Shown here piece by piece: positions 37,250-49,244 of a stretch of 64,000 nucleotides of DNA. Made by a program: the position numbers and the translations under genes. The notes beneath the pieces were generated by a model that made no database searches, was not told the origin of the DNA, and worked only from the letters and a program-made list of their open reading frames with translations. The stretch comes from Haematococcus lacustris (taxonomy: Eukaryota; Chlorophyta; Chlorophyceae; Chlamydomonadales; Haematococcaceae), in assembly GCA_030144725.1 (NCBI GenBank), contig JASKMD010000017.1:10457748-10521747 (forward strand), written 5' to 3'. The stretch's first letter is position 1, and every line of letters starts with the position of its first letter.

Positions 37250-38720
37250 GGCACAACACTACTGTGACCATTGTCAACACCCCTTATCAGTCTCATAGCT
37301 TGCTTTTACGTCCGTGCCCCTCAGCACCACACAGTGTGCGATGTGATGTGATCCCCTGCCATTGTGCACTCGCTGCATGCATGGTGGTCCAGCCAATTCT
37401 ATTGCGTACCTTATGCCCAAACGAGCTTGAAGGTATAGTTTCAGCCCAGATGTCGCCCTGGCTAGACCGGGGGCGGGGTTTGCAGCACCCCTGCATGGTC
37501 GCGGTCGGCTCCACGGTTGGTGAGCCACACGCGCTCATTGTTGCAGCTATGCAACGGAGCAAGTGCGAGCTGTCCTTACTCGCAGCTAACCCAGCAGGAC
37601 GGCCGACGACATGTGTTCGGGGAAAGTTTGCGACTCGAGCAACGAGCGATACGGGGCAACACACAGCAGTTTGGGCCTTGCAGCTATGACGAAAACAAGC
37701 TGTGCATTAAGGTGTCGACTTTGGCGGGCGCAAGGAATAAGCGGGGGACAGCCCTGACTGGACCTCTACAACAAGCGGGTGCAGAAATCGCGGCTCGAGG
37801 TGGCCTGGTTTGTCCATGCTGGCCCATTCGAACATTTTCTCACGGGTGTCACAGCTGACTCGCCATTGACCGAGTTGATGCACGATGAGGTCGAGTCAGC
37901 GCCAGGGTGTGAGTGTGTGGTACAGCTAGCTGCTGAAGAAGTTTCAGGCCCAGAGCCTCACGGCGTACCCCCTCAACCCGGCCATGAGACAAGCCTCTAG
38001 CAATCAGCATGTAGTTCACACTGTAGACACCCAGTAGGCACCTGGACATCGCCGAGGACATCGCCAAGGACATCGCCGCAACAGCACACATACTTTAAGG
38101 CGCTGGCGTTACGTGCTAGTAGGGGCCCCCAAACATTGGGCGGGGTCGCGGACCAGCCGGTCACCGCAGGCCTGTCCCCTTGAGCCGATGCTACGACAAG
38201 GCGTGTAATTCTTACATTGAGAAGCGGTGTATAGAGTCAGTTAGGTCCGTCCGAAAAATGGGCCTTTTTGGCTTGCTTGTCCAACCTGATTAACAGTCCG
38301 ACACTGTCGGCGACAGAAGTCATTTAACATGGGACAACATGTTTGAAGGTTGGTAATGGAAAGGCTTATATGCGTGTTATGGGAACTTCATACACTTCTC
38401 CACAAAAGGTAACGGCTGGTATCAATATGTCCCTAACCTTGGTGCGACCCTAGCCCAGGCACGTTGTGGTTGATTTCATCATTATTTATATCTCGTTGAC
38501 ACACAAGCAGACGGCTGCGGCATGCTCCAGACACGGTGTGTCTTAACAATGCAATATTCTTACGGGCGGAACTTGGCATTGATGGCACATTATTGCATGG
38601 GCTATAGCCTGCTAGACATGCATGAGATAGTTACTAGCTGATGATAGTTACTGCGTTACGCCTCGCTCGTCTTACACATTGCATTCGCAAGGCAGCGGTT
38701 AAGGTCAGCGGTTGCGCAAA
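37250..38720. other. No gene recognised
   Basis: Open frames of up to 141 codons occur on both strands (for example 37264-37689 and 37517-37858 on plus, 37293-37664 on minus). None shows a familiar domain or consistent splice pattern. The part from about 38100 to 38650 is AT-richer and has no long frame. It may hold the promoter and 5' region of the mTERF-like gene. Confidence 0.4.
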
Positions 38721-41700
38721 TGGCAGCCGGTCTGCGGGCCGCTGTCTTGCAGCAATGGGGCAGTCAAACCTCGCAGCCGAAGCCTGAAGCATCAGTGCAG
38801 CCGCCCACAACTGGGTTTGCAAGTGAGCCTCAACTCCAGAGCTCTAGATCCATCTGAAGCCAGGAGCATCATCGCATCGCAACGGGGCCCATTGCAGAGC
38901 CAGTGCGGTCACCAGGGTTTTGCGATACATCGGTGCAGACACCTCCCGCGTTAAGTGCTCCAGCGTCTTGACACTAGAGGAAGTCCGGCGTCGCTTTGAC
39001 AAGACACTGCAGCAAACCTCGCGCTATGGGGTTGTCGCAGACTACGGTAAGTAGCTCGACCCGCCCATCTGGGGATGTACTGGTGATATTGACCCAGCGC
39101 GTGCATCTCCAGACCACGACTTCGTGGGCTTGCCTGCGCCTCCGCTTCGACTACGCCAAGCGTCGCCTTCCGCCCCCGGCCCACTGCGGGAAGGGTCACC
39201 ACCTACACGGCAGTCTGGCGTCCACGGCCTGCCGGCCTGGCGTGGTCTGCGCCGGCGCCAGCCAAGGAGTGAGAGCAATACTGTGACTGACCAGCAGGCG
39301 AGGCAAGACCTGCAGCAGAGTGTGCAGGCGGTGGCGGCTGAGGTGGGGCTGCCGCCCGCTGTGTCGCGAGTCATTGCGGAAGCAGTGCTGAGGGGCCGCC
39401 TACCCAGCAACCCTGGAGTCCTGCTGGCACAGGTATGACTCAGGAAGGTTGAAGCCCCAGCAGCTGCCAGCACACACAGTGCAGCAAGCACCTCAACTGT
39501 CACGCAAGGCAGGCCTGGCCACACTGGCCAATCCTCAGCTTGTCCAGTCACCCTCACCTCTCGCATCTCTGCCTCAATCAGCTGCCATGCCAGCAGGTCG
39601 CCCCAACAGTCTTCACAGCCTGCCGGCCTGCCTGCCTGCCTGCCTGCCCGCAGCTTTTGCGCTTTCAAACGGGATTGCAGCCGCTGCTAGGCCAGCGTGC
39701 CATGCACCAGGTGCTGCGAGCTCAGCCCAGCCTGGTCATGCAGGCAGGGGAGCTGCTGACGTGGCACATGGAAGAGCTGGCGGGCTGTTTCGGTGCCCTG
39801 CATGCCGCCCGCATGGTGTGCAGGTGAGAGCCGGCCCTGCCATATCCTCCAGGCTGCCAGAGGACAGTGCCAGGTGGAGTCAGCAGGCAGGCCTGGCAGC
39901 AGGCATCAGTGGCAGCGGCCAGATGTCCTACAGGGCAGGAGGGGCGATAGCCGCATGAGCTCTGACGGTGCAGCCCTGCCCCTGGTGTCACAGCGTCAAT
40001 CTTGTGTTGCCTGTCCCTCCCCCTCCACCCTCCACCCTCCACCCTGCCCTGTGTGTCTACCCCACTCTGTCTAGATCCTGTGTTGCCTCACCCTATTCAT
40101 GCCGCCCCCTGCCTTGCCCCGCCCCCTTCCTGCCTCCACCAGGTCGCCTGGCTTGCTGGCGCTGCCCCCGACAAGCATGTGGCAATCCCTGGAGTTGCTG
40201 AGTTGCCTGCTGGACTGCCCCATAGAGGCAGCGACCAAGGTGGCCCGCCGCCAGTCCACCCTGCTGCTGCTGCCTGCTGCCTGCCTGGAGCAGCGGATGC
40301 TGGACCTGCAGGACGTCACGGGGTGAGAGGAGCAGGTAGAACGCAGTCACACACACACACACACATGCAGGGGTGGCCAGGCGTGAGTCAGGGAGGACAA
40401 GCAGGTGGGCATGCAGGCAGACGGTAGTCAGGCTGTCACCCAGAGTGCAGGCATGCCTCTTAGTCCAGTCAGCAGGCAGAGGGCAAGCAGGTGAGGCAAA
40501 CAGGCTGCCAGGCCATTCAGCAGGCCAAAAGCGGGCGCAGGGCCGCTAGCGCTGTCTCATGGCGTAAGGCTCGGAAGGGGTGACTCAGGGTGGGCTATAC
40601 ATGGATTGGCCATAACGTGTGCTAGCTGCTGCTGCTGACCTGCACTGCACTGCTGTACTCTGCCCTGCCTGTCTGCCCCTTGTGACTCGCGTCTGCCAGG
40701 CTGGGCCTCAGCCAGCTGCAGCGCCTGGTGCTGGCCCAGCCCAGCCTCCTGACCTACCACCCAGCCACCCTGGCCGCCAACATGGAGGCGCTGGCGGTGG
40801 CATTGCACACAGGTCAGCAGGGCAGGAGCAGCAGGGGCAGGAGCAGTAGGGGCAAAAGGAGCAGGGGCAGGAGCAGCAGGGCAGGAGGGGTAGGGCAGGA
40901 GCAGCAGGGGCAGGAGCAATAGGGGCAGGAGCAATAGGGGCAGGAGCAATAGGGGCAGGAGCAGTAGGGGCAAAAGCAGCAGGGGCAGGAGGGGTAGGGC
41001 AGGAGCAGCAGGGGCAGGAGCAGTAGGGGCAAAAGCAGCAGGGGAAGGAGCAGCAGGGGCAGGAGGGGTAGGGCAGGAGCAGCAGGGGCAGGAGCAATAG
41101 GGGCAGGAGCAATAGGGGCAGGAGCAGTAGGGGCAAAAGCAGCAGGGGCAGGAGGGGTAGGGCAGGAGCAGCAGGGGCAGGAGCAGTAGGGGCAAAAGCA
41201 GCAGGGGAAGGAGCAGCAGGGGCAGGAGGGGTAGGGCAGGAGCAGCAGGGGCAGGAGGGGTAGGGCAGGAGGGGCAGGAGGGGTAGGGCAGGAGGGGTAG
41301 GGCCAAGGGCAGGAGGATGGGCCCGGGCTTCACCAGGTGAGCCCGCCACCCTGCAGCACCAGCACACCCCCGTGAAGCAAACAAGCTGCCTCTCATCATG
41401 GCCCATCATGGCCCATGCTGCTGATGCTGCCACAGCCCAGCCTGCTGCCGCTGCACTTGCCACCGCAACCGTCGCAGACCTGGCAGCCGTCAGTCAGCTA
41501 GCGGCTCGCAGTCCAGCTCTGGCCATGCTGGCACCTGGATCAGTGGCCACCAAGCTGGCCGCCCTGGCAGCCATGCTGGGCTGCTCCAGCTCCCATGCAG
41601 CTACTCTGGTGCGCTGGCAGCCCACCACAACCGCACTCCCTGCTCTTCCTCCTATTCATTTGCAAGGAGGCCTGCCACCACACCCACTTGCACACAGCTG

Positions 41701-42913
41701 CCATGAACTGCACTACACATGGCATGTTCAAGGCATGGCACAACACACACTTGCCGCAACTAGGTCATGATGCGCCTGCAGCCCTGCACCCCTCCTGCCC
41801 TCCTGCCCTCCGCCGCTCCTCGCCTCCACCTGCACCCCCACACCGCACTTGACAGCACTATACAGCGTACACCACGCCATCGGGGCGCCATACCCATCGG
41901 GGCGCCTGGTCCACAACTTGTCCGCTAGCACCCCCCTAGCCACACTCTTCCTGCCTTTCTCCATCACTAGGCTGCCAGCCTCACTCGACTGCTGCCCCTG
42001 AACCCACCAGGTGCGCCGCCAGCCGTCCCTGCTCAACATGTCCTCCGACCTGCTCATTGCCAAGCTGAACCAGCTAGCCACAGAGCTGGCCTGCCCAGCC
42101 TCACTCCTCCCCCAGCAAGTCTCACTCCCAGCCATGAACCCCAAGCTGCACCCCAAGCGCAGCCTGCCAGCCGCATGCCTCACCCCAAACCCCACTGACC
42201 CAGGCCCCACTGACCCCATCACACCAGACCCTGCTGGGGTGGCCCTGGCCCTGGCCAACCCCGCGCTGATGACCCTGGCCCCCGGCAGCCTGTCGCGCAA
42301 GCTGGCCGCCCTCCAGGCAGTGCTGCAGCAAGTGCAGCTGCTGCAGGTGCACGGCGCCCCGGCAGGGGCCCGGACGCAGCAACCCACACACGTCAGGCCT
42401 AGCCTGCTCACCAGCTTGGGAATGACAGCCTCCGGGGACTCCAGTCAGGCTCACTGCACTGCCAGCACAGGCAACCAGCTTACTCCCTCACAGCCCCTTA
42501 CGAGCCAGCAAAGGCAACCAGCTTACTCCCTCATAGCCCCTTACAAGCCAGACGATGACGCCGATGCCCCAAGCATCGACCAGCAGGTCTGCTTGGGGTG
42601 CATGTGGCGCCAGCAGCTCAGGGAGGCCTCGCCTAGGGTCCGGGCAGCCCTGGCTTGCTTCAGCTGCCAGCGCCACCAACGCCTGCTGCGACTGGGTGTG
42701 GCAGTGGGCTCTGGAAGCTCCTGCTGTCATGACGCTGACGCGCTGCACAGCGCAGCCCTTGGCGCGGATGGCAGCGGACTCGAGTCGGGGCCAGGACAGG
42801 GATCTGAGCGAAGTCAGCCAGATCCGCAAGGAGAGTGGCGCGGTCGGTTGTCGCTGTCCCGGGTTTTGCGGATGACGGATGCCGAGTTCGCACAACTGTT
42901 GCTCACTATGTGA
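38721..42913 (+). CDS. mTERF-like helical-repeat protein
   Basis: Members of this family bind organelle nucleic acid and act in chloroplast or mitochondrial transcription and RNA metabolism. Exons, with phase consistent from 39113 on: 38721-38822 and about 38903-39046 (first join tentative), 39113-39432, 39654-39823, 40143-40322, 40700-40812, 41436-41608, 42011-42913 (stop TGA). Repeats of about 30 residues with L-x2-L and P-S-L-L patterns mark the family: LQRLVLAQPSLLTYHPATL, VRRQPSLLNMSSDLLIAKL, ALANPALMTLAPGSLSRKLA. The N-terminus is basic and Ser/Gln-rich, fitting an organelle transit peptide. The C-terminal part has a Cys-rich stretch and ends in a MTDAEFAQLL motif. Exact subfamily and target are unknown. 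Several repeats are separated by low-complexity linkers. Confidence 0.72.
40814..41320. repeat. 15-bp-type minisatellite in an mTERF-like gene intron
   Basis: Degenerate copies of GGGGCAGGAGCAGCA and variants (GCAATAG, GCAAAAG, GGGGTAG), about 500 bp, filling the intron between exons 40700-40812 and 41436-41608. A block of roughly 180 bp appears twice. Confidence 0.9.
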
Positions 42914-43090
42914 AATATTGGTTGGTTTGTTCATCGCTGGTTGTGTTGTTGGTCATACGCGTCAGGCTGTTCACCTTCCCTGCTTGGGCATAGCATGACC
43001 GATATGTTTGCATGACGGGCTAGCCCTCAAGCGGGCAGGGCAGCGAATAAATAACGCTCATCTATGTACGTTGAAAAGTTTGGCGACCTC

Positions 43091-43189
43091 TGATCGTCAG
43101 GTCCCACAAGGTCTCTTGGCAAAATGTACCGTGAGCCATTTGATGCCGCGCTTACACAGCCGTGATCAGCGAGCCTTCCCGATATGCCT
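43091..43189. repeat. Direct repeat, copy 1 (about 99 bp)
   Basis: Near-identical to 43522-43621, starting TGATCGTCAGGTCCCACAAG and ending GATATGCCT. The copies are 431 bp apart in the same orientation, with a few substitutions and one extra T in copy 2. Flanks are unrelated. Confidence 0.9.
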
Positions 43190-43521
43190 ACTGCATCAAA
43201 GTGCTGCGCCACTTAGTAGATATAACTAGGACTATAGATGCACCTCCCGCCAGCGTCGCGCTCGACTGGACCGTCACGTGATGCTGCTCGGTGTTGCGAT
43301 AGGCATTCAGACCCGTACGAACTTACAACAACTAGCACCCAATAGCAAGCTTGCGTCTTAAGCACATTTATTGTGGAGGGCGCCACAGGCTTCAGGCCAG
43401 GCACAACCATCAGCGGGATACAGCGCAGAAGTACGATTGCAACGCACCAGGCGCAATTGCTATCCGTGGCCTATGGGCTCCATTCGTCAAAATTTGAATT
43501 TTCCTCAGGGCGTGTCACAGC

Positions 43522-43621
43522 TGATCGTCAGGTCCCACAAGGTCTCTTTGGCAAAATGTACCGTGCGCCATTTGATGCCGCGCTCACACAGCCGTGATCA
43601 GCGAGCCTTCCCGATATGCCT
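43522..43621. repeat. Direct repeat, copy 2 (about 100 bp)
   Basis: Second copy of the repeat at 43091-43189. It differs by substitutions (for example GTGCGCC for GTGAGCC) and a single-base insertion. Confidence 0.9.
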
Positions 43622-44128
43622 GCACGGCCTGCACGGCCTGGGCGCCCACCACAAGTGACAAGTGTCCAGGTGGCAAGGTTACTGTAGATGGATGCGGCGC
43701 TCTTTCTAAAGCGGGTGCTAGTAGGTACGGTCTACAACAACGCTAGCGCGAGGGCCGGCGGTTATGTTCGGTAACTGGGTGGCTCGCGTCTCGCATCAGG
43801 CTGCCGCAGCTCGCTCGCAACATGCCTAAGCCCTCCTTCTCCACCACATTTAAGCATGTACTATGAGCTGCAGGCAGCACGACATTATTGAAAGGGCAGA
43901 TAAATGCGTATGTCGGAGCATCAGAACGAAGAAGCCGTTGCAGCTCAAGCAGCACATGCGGCAAGGTTCAGCCAGGATATCGCGTCATTTCTGCAGCCTT
44001 CAAAAGGGAACCACGACAAATGAATTAGGTCAGTGGGTCTGGCAGGGGTCTAAGCATGCGCCGTGAACATGTGTTTGACACAGGCACAGGCTCAGCAACA
44101 CCAGACTGCATAGACAGACTGGTTGACA

Positions 44129-45712
44129 CTACTGCTTGCAATACTCCGCGATGCGCTCAAGTAGTTGCCGCCTGTTCTTACCCACGGACCCCACCCCCAA
44201 CTTCTGGCTTAGACGCTTCAGCTCCTCCACCGTCATGCCTTCAGAACGCAGAGCAGGCAAGGGTGGCTCAAACCTGTTGTACACCCCCCTTGCTGTATCT
44301 TCCAACTCCTTTAGCCTCTTGCTGTCCACTTGTTGTTGCTCTTGCCGGGCTGTGACACTGTCTCTGATAGCTACAGCTGCTGTTCGTTGCTCATCTGAAG
44401 GCATGCTTACCAAGCACCTAATGCGCTTCATAAACCTCTCCGCCTTGCTTTGCCCTTGTTGTTGCCGCTTCCCTAGCCTGGTCTTGTTGGTAGCAGGAGC
44501 CTGAGTGCCCCCAAGGCTGGCAGCTGTGCCACCAGGGCTGGCAGCTGTGCCACCAGGGCTGGCAGCTGTGCCACCAGGGCTGGCAGCTGTGCCACCAGGG
44601 CTGGCAGCTGTGCCACCAGGGCTGGCAGCTGTGCCACCAGGGCTGGCAGCTGTGCCACCAGGGCTGGCAGCTGTGCCACCACTGGCGGGCAACGGGCATG
44701 GTGTAGTACCCCCCAAACACCCTGACGAGGAAGCGGACCTGTGAGGCAAGGCAATCTACCATGGTGCTGGACAGGTGCTGCTGGGCAGGAGCAGCAAGGC
44801 TGTCATGGTGCTGCTGGGCAGGAGCAGCAAGGCTGTCATGGTGCTGCTGGGCAGGAGCAGCAAGGCAGGAGTAGGCTGTCATAGTCAAGAATTCTGACCT
44901 TTGAGTCCACCTGCTCCTCCGTGACTGTCTGTCCCTCCAGCTGGGGCTCACTGGGTCCCCAGGTCATCTTGCACCCCACATTGTAGGCCTCAGCCAACAC
45001 CCTGCTTGGCTGCTTCATGGCAGCCATGAGCTCCAGCATAACACTGTGGTGGTGGGAGTGCCAATGGCACATCCACCGGCTGCTGTTGGACTGCGCCCAC
45101 AACTGCTGGACACACAACTGCTGGACGGGTGCTGCTGCTGCTCCTCCTGCTGCTGCTGCTGCTCCTCCAGCTCCTGTTGCTGCTCCTCCAGCTGCTGTTG
45201 CTGCTCCTCTAGCTGCTGCTGATGTATGTGTATGTTTGATGTATGTGCCGCAGCAAGGCCGGCCTGGGATATAGCAACAGTTCATGCACAATTGTCAGCA
45301 CTGTGATAAACAGCTTGCTACATGCCATCACTGAAACCATTGGGATTCTAGGACACACCTGCAGCTCCTCAATCTGGGCCTGAAAGTCCTGCTGACGCTG
45401 CTGGGATGCGGCGGTATCAGTGCCATGCTGCGTCTGAGATGCTTGCAACTCCGCCTCCAACACCTATATTCATGACAACACAAACAGATGGGCACACAAA
45501 GGGGTTGGGGCAGCAGGGGTTAATGCACAAGCAACAAGGGCAGAGGAGGTAGATGGAGCAGGGAACAGAGCCACGGAGGCAAGGGCCAGAAGCCTTACCT
45601 TCAGCCGGTTTGCGATGAAGCCGACCATGCGGGTCCACGGGGCAAGGCCAGCGGCAACCCGAGCTGCCATTGTCGCCGATCCTTTCTTACTACGCTTAGT
45701 GCGTCGGCCCAT
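44129..45712 (-). CDS. Coiled-coil protein with C-terminal SAP domain
   Basis: Probable nuclear, nucleic-acid-binding protein; function unknown. The first exon (45599-45712) starts MGRRTKRSKKGS, a basic nuclear-signal-like N-terminus. Exon 45359-45463 (VLEAELQAS ...) follows in phase. A Gln/Glu-rich coiled-coil stretch lies at about 45140-45230, then a segment ending EEQVDSK (donor near 44901). The last exon (about 44740 to 44129) has eight copies of a PGGTAAS repeat, a Lys/Arg-rich part, and a SAP-type helix-turn-helix (TVEELKRLSQKLGVGSVGKN, then LLERIAEY) at the extreme C-terminus. SAP motifs bind DNA or RNA. Exon joins in the middle are unresolved because two frames are open through the CAG-rich part. 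Confidence 0.6.
44513..44690 (-). repeat. 21-bp coding tandem repeat (PGGTAAS), about 8 copies
   Basis: Near-perfect copies of a 21-bp unit (plus strand GGCTGGCAGCTGTGCCACCA plus G). The unit is divisible by three, so the SAP-protein frame stays open. Alternative frames (WWHSCQP, PALVAQL) are by-products. Confidence 0.93.
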
Positions 45713-46560
45713 CGCTAATTATGGCCGCCAGTCTGCATCATTTGCGCCGCTGATGAACGCTGGCGGTAGCTTGGAGGAAGCGGAACAATCTCATCTACTT
45801 TCGCAGCCTGGTGAGAGCGAGATGATGGGGTACTTTAGACATGAGTAAGGAGCGTCCGGGGCTGTATCATATTATATGATATATACTAGGTATCATGATA
45901 ATATCGTTATATTTCAATATAAGCCCTGTTTCTGCATCGCAAGACGCCTATGGGGGCCCTATGTCCATCGCGCACTGGTCGTAACCGTGCGCGCTGAGGT
46001 TCGGGTGGCAGTTAGGCGGCAGTTGCCCGGCAGTACTGGTTCTGAGCAATGTCTCGTGCACTGGGGTCATGGCTGTCCCAGTTCCGATTGGCTGTCCCAG
46101 TTCAACAGTGAAGGCCATGTCGTTGCTGTGTCGTTGCTGTGTGCGCCCGATAATCCACAGCGTGGCCAACATCAGCCAAACGGCGGACAATGTTTCGCGC
46201 AATGTAGACAATGCGTTGCGGAGATTGCTGCATAGCTAGTCCCGCTAGTGCGGCGATGTCTGGTTGACTAGCTAGTCCTGACTTGCACGACTGCAGTGCA
46301 CCGAAGTTTGTCTTTGCACTTGCGATGCTTACCACCATCATCCCCACCGCCATCCCAGCTAACGGGAGATTAGCGAGCTTGTAAAACCAAACATGTAATT
46401 CTGCAGCCAAAACTGCAGCTACCCCTTCTAGCATAGTCTCTATGAACACAACCAATAGCCTCATCTCTATGAACACAATCAACAGAGGACATATAGGTGC
46501 ACTCCTACTCTAAGCAGAGATGCATTGCATCGGCAACAATACATACCTGGCCACTTCTAG

Positions 46561-48076
46561 TCAGGCGACCCCAACTAACAAAAAATGACAGGAAATGATA
46601 GGAAACCGACCCCTGGTAATCAAAACGACGCCGCGTCTCAGCCACGTGGTTTCTATTTATTTTTCGCACATCCCTGGATAGAGGACTCTGTCAGCTATGC
46701 GGTGCAGCTTGTAACATTTAATATTGTGCACTGTGCTGAGTGCTAAGGCGGCTCAAATCTTGACATTCAAATTCATGCCAGTTTTGCTCATGCGGGCCTT
46801 GCCGCGACCGACCGCCGCGACCGACGTGGCCCAGTAGCCTCTGCAAACAGTCAGGGACAGTCGCCGCAGTCAAAACAATGCACATGGCACGTCAAACCGA
46901 TGTAACGACGCCCCTCCACGCATGCTCGGAAGTATACAAGGCTGCTGCATTGCTTGACCGCTTCGTGAGTAGTACCTACTATCTGGCCACTCGGTAAGGC
47001 CACTCAAGGTGTGTAGGCCATTGCTACGTTACCTTGCTCGACATGTTGGGTCCGATCCCTCCCGCCCGCCCTCCGCTTGCGTGTCCAGCTTGTGTCCAGC
47101 TCCGCCCTGACCCCCTGCTGCTCAGCTGGAGGGGTGGGCAGCCCAGGGGCAGCACCAGCACCAGCTGCATGCTGCTGCCAGGGGGGTGCAGCAGGAGGGG
47201 GGGGCAGGTCAGGGGCGGCACCAGCACCAGCCGCCTGCTGCTGCCAGGGGGGTGCAGCAGGAGGGGCTACTGAACCTGGTACTGAACCTGGTACTGAACC
47301 TGGTACTGAGGGGCTACTGAACCTGGTACTGAACGCCTGCTGCTGCCGGGGGGGTGCAGCAGGAGGGGGTGGGAGGGGGTGGGAGGGGGGGTTGGAGGGC
47401 CGGGCTGGGGTTGGGAGTGGGTGAGCGGAGGTAGGAAGGCGATGCTGGGCTGGTGAGGGGGGGGAGCTGCAATGGGCAAGGTCGGATGGGCTAATCATTC
47501 CTGCAAGGCAAAGTCGGGTCACGCCAATGTCATTTCAAGCAGGCCTGATCAACTAATTGCCATGCTTTCTTCTCCAGCAGTTGTGGCGTTGAATAAGGAA
47601 CAGAGTTATGTATCGAAAAACTGGAAAGTCACAGTAGTCAGCTCACAACATGCCGTTTTGTGGATGAGGGTCCCTTTTCCTGTGTGACTAGCGAGAGAGA
47701 GACGCACATTTCCCGCATTTGCAGCAATGTCGATACATCACATGCCCAGCGATGGCCCTCCAACACCGCCTGCACCAACAAAAGGCTCGCGGAGCGAGCC
47801 AGGCGGGCTGAAATGTGATTGTACTTCCGGCTGGATGCCAGGCGGAGTTCCCTCATTGGTGCCACTACTCACCACTAGAACAATCGATAGTGAGCAGCTG
47901 AGGTGTGTCCGCGCTCGCTTGCGCCAGCATGGCCTCACTCGCAAGAGTTAACGCGCCGCTTGCCAGTAGATGGGGAATAATTCGTAGCTGCCAGTGTGAT
48001 GAACGCTATCGAAAACGGTTCAGTATTGAAAGAGTACTTGCATGAAGATTACCAACCCCATGTTGGGACATCCTGA
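46561..48076. mobile_element. Element X, copy 1 (TCAGGCGRCCCCAAC ends) inserted in Z
   Basis: 1,516 bp, bounded by imperfect inverted ends (TCAGGCGACCCCAAC; other end reverse-complement TCAGGATGTCCCAAC). It is flanked by a 7-bp duplication CTTCTAG (46554-46560 and 48077-48083), or 8 bp if a shared A is counted. The empty site is intact in copy B at about 55735-55742. The interior has proline-rich and GTACTGAACCTG-type low-complexity sequence (47080-47480) but no transposase. Confidence 0.75.
47084..47420. repeat. Low-complexity tandem repeats inside element X
   Basis: Repeats of a GGGGTGCAGCAGGAGGGG-type block and of CTGAACCTGGTA (12 bp, about four copies). The Pro/Ala-rich open frame across it (47004-47522 minus) shows no known domain. 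Confidence 0.8.
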
Positions 48077-48349
48077 CTTCTAGGCACAGAGCACAACCAG
48101 TAGCTAATTACCATCAACATCATCAGCCTGCCCACAGTAGAGAGTTACAACGTTGAGTTGGCAGTGGCATCACAGCCTACCAGGCATAAGTCTCAAGCTG
48201 AACGAGCTAGTTGCAATCTGTAAACACCTGGTTGAGCGGACGAATGCACTCGAAAGTCTGCGATTACAAGGAGTCGAACTAGGGTCGCCAAGGTGACTTG
48301 GGATGTATCATAAATGTATCGTGATAATCATGATATGCCGCTCCCAAGA

Positions 48350-49244
48350 AGTGACGGTACATTTTTTCGAGCCATTTTATCAGACCTTGTGGGACTTGAC
48401 TGATCGCGCCTAATTATAGCCTTACCTTGATTTAAAAATCTTGATTACGGTGCTAAGCAGCCGGATGTTAGAGGTCCGAAACTTTCTGACGTAAGTGGGC
48501 CACACCCACTAGTTCGGCCTCTACGTATTATCAAAAACTTCACCGGCTTACACGGCTCCTACCATTGTGCTCCCCTCAAGAACATAGCTACATCCCAAGC
48601 ATGCTCTCACTCATAAACCGACGAACGACTGCACCAAGCAGGTGGCTGCACCAGGCTGCGCCAAGCCAAACATCACACAGTACACCCATCACAAATAAAA
48701 CTCTGAACAAGCTGGCGCCAGCTTGGCTTCCAAACAAGGCGGTACTCCAAGACACAAGGTTGGGACACAAGACGTCGGAGTGGTCTTAGGGGGAGGTCAG
48801 GTAGTTGTCCTAGGTAGCGCGTGTTCCCACCACACGTCTCCACATGAGCCTGACGAGGCTGGGGAGCAGCAGCAGGGGCGGCAGCCTATAGGCTGGAGAG
48901 CAGCAGCAGGGGCAGGAGCAGCGGCCTAGAGCCCACCCGGCTGATACTAGCTAGTCTTGGCTGCTTGACTGCAGCGGTCTCCTTGCATGTGGCATCATGG
49001 CATGCAGGAGCAGGCCTGGGCACTGCCTGGCCTGGCCTGTGGGTAGAGGCTCCACCAGCGGGTGACATCACCAGAGCTCACTCAGGTCACACACCCCGCT
49101 CAGCAGTCGCGCTAGACCTCCAACGCTGCTCAAATTGCAAGGCTGCGCTGATCGCCCCCCTGGCCAGCGGCCACAGCCAGGGCTCAGTGCCTCTGCCCCA
49201 ATGCTGTCCTGGTGCCAGGGGCCTCCTCCCCTCCCCGTCCCCCT
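48350..49244. other. Intergenic and probable 3' region of the PP2C gene
   Basis: No gene recognised. A minus-strand TGTAA (plus-strand TTACA at about 48546) is a candidate poly(A) signal but is far (about 700 bases) from the PP2C stop codon. Confidence 0.4.

Larger units (their letters stand above)
42914..44128. other. Intergenic region with no gene recognised
   Basis: Between the stop codons of the mTERF-like gene (+) and the SAP-domain gene (-). Apart from the two 100-bp direct repeats I see only short, unconvincing frames. Confidence 0.5.
45848..48345. mobile_element. Non-autonomous element Z, copy A, carrying element X
   Basis: Shares most of its sequence with 54273-55991: the left end (AAGGAGCGTCCGGGGCTG, then the palindromic TATCATATTATATGATATA), a middle block, and a right end with ATCATGATATGCCGCTCCC. 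The outer ends form a short inverted repeat (GGAGCG/CGCTCC). Without element X it is about 975 bp. No coding capacity is seen. It carries X at CTTCTAG, a site that is unoccupied in copy B. Confidence 0.75.

Noticed and set aside
47004..47522. Proline-rich protein of 172 codons
   Set aside because: Low-complexity repeat sequence inside element X with no homology signal.
48240..48300. tRNA gene or tRNA-derived SINE on the minus strand (AGTTCGACTCC resembles a B box)
   Set aside because: No A box, cloverleaf arms or acceptor stem can be found. The motif is part of the Z element right end, repeated at about 55870.
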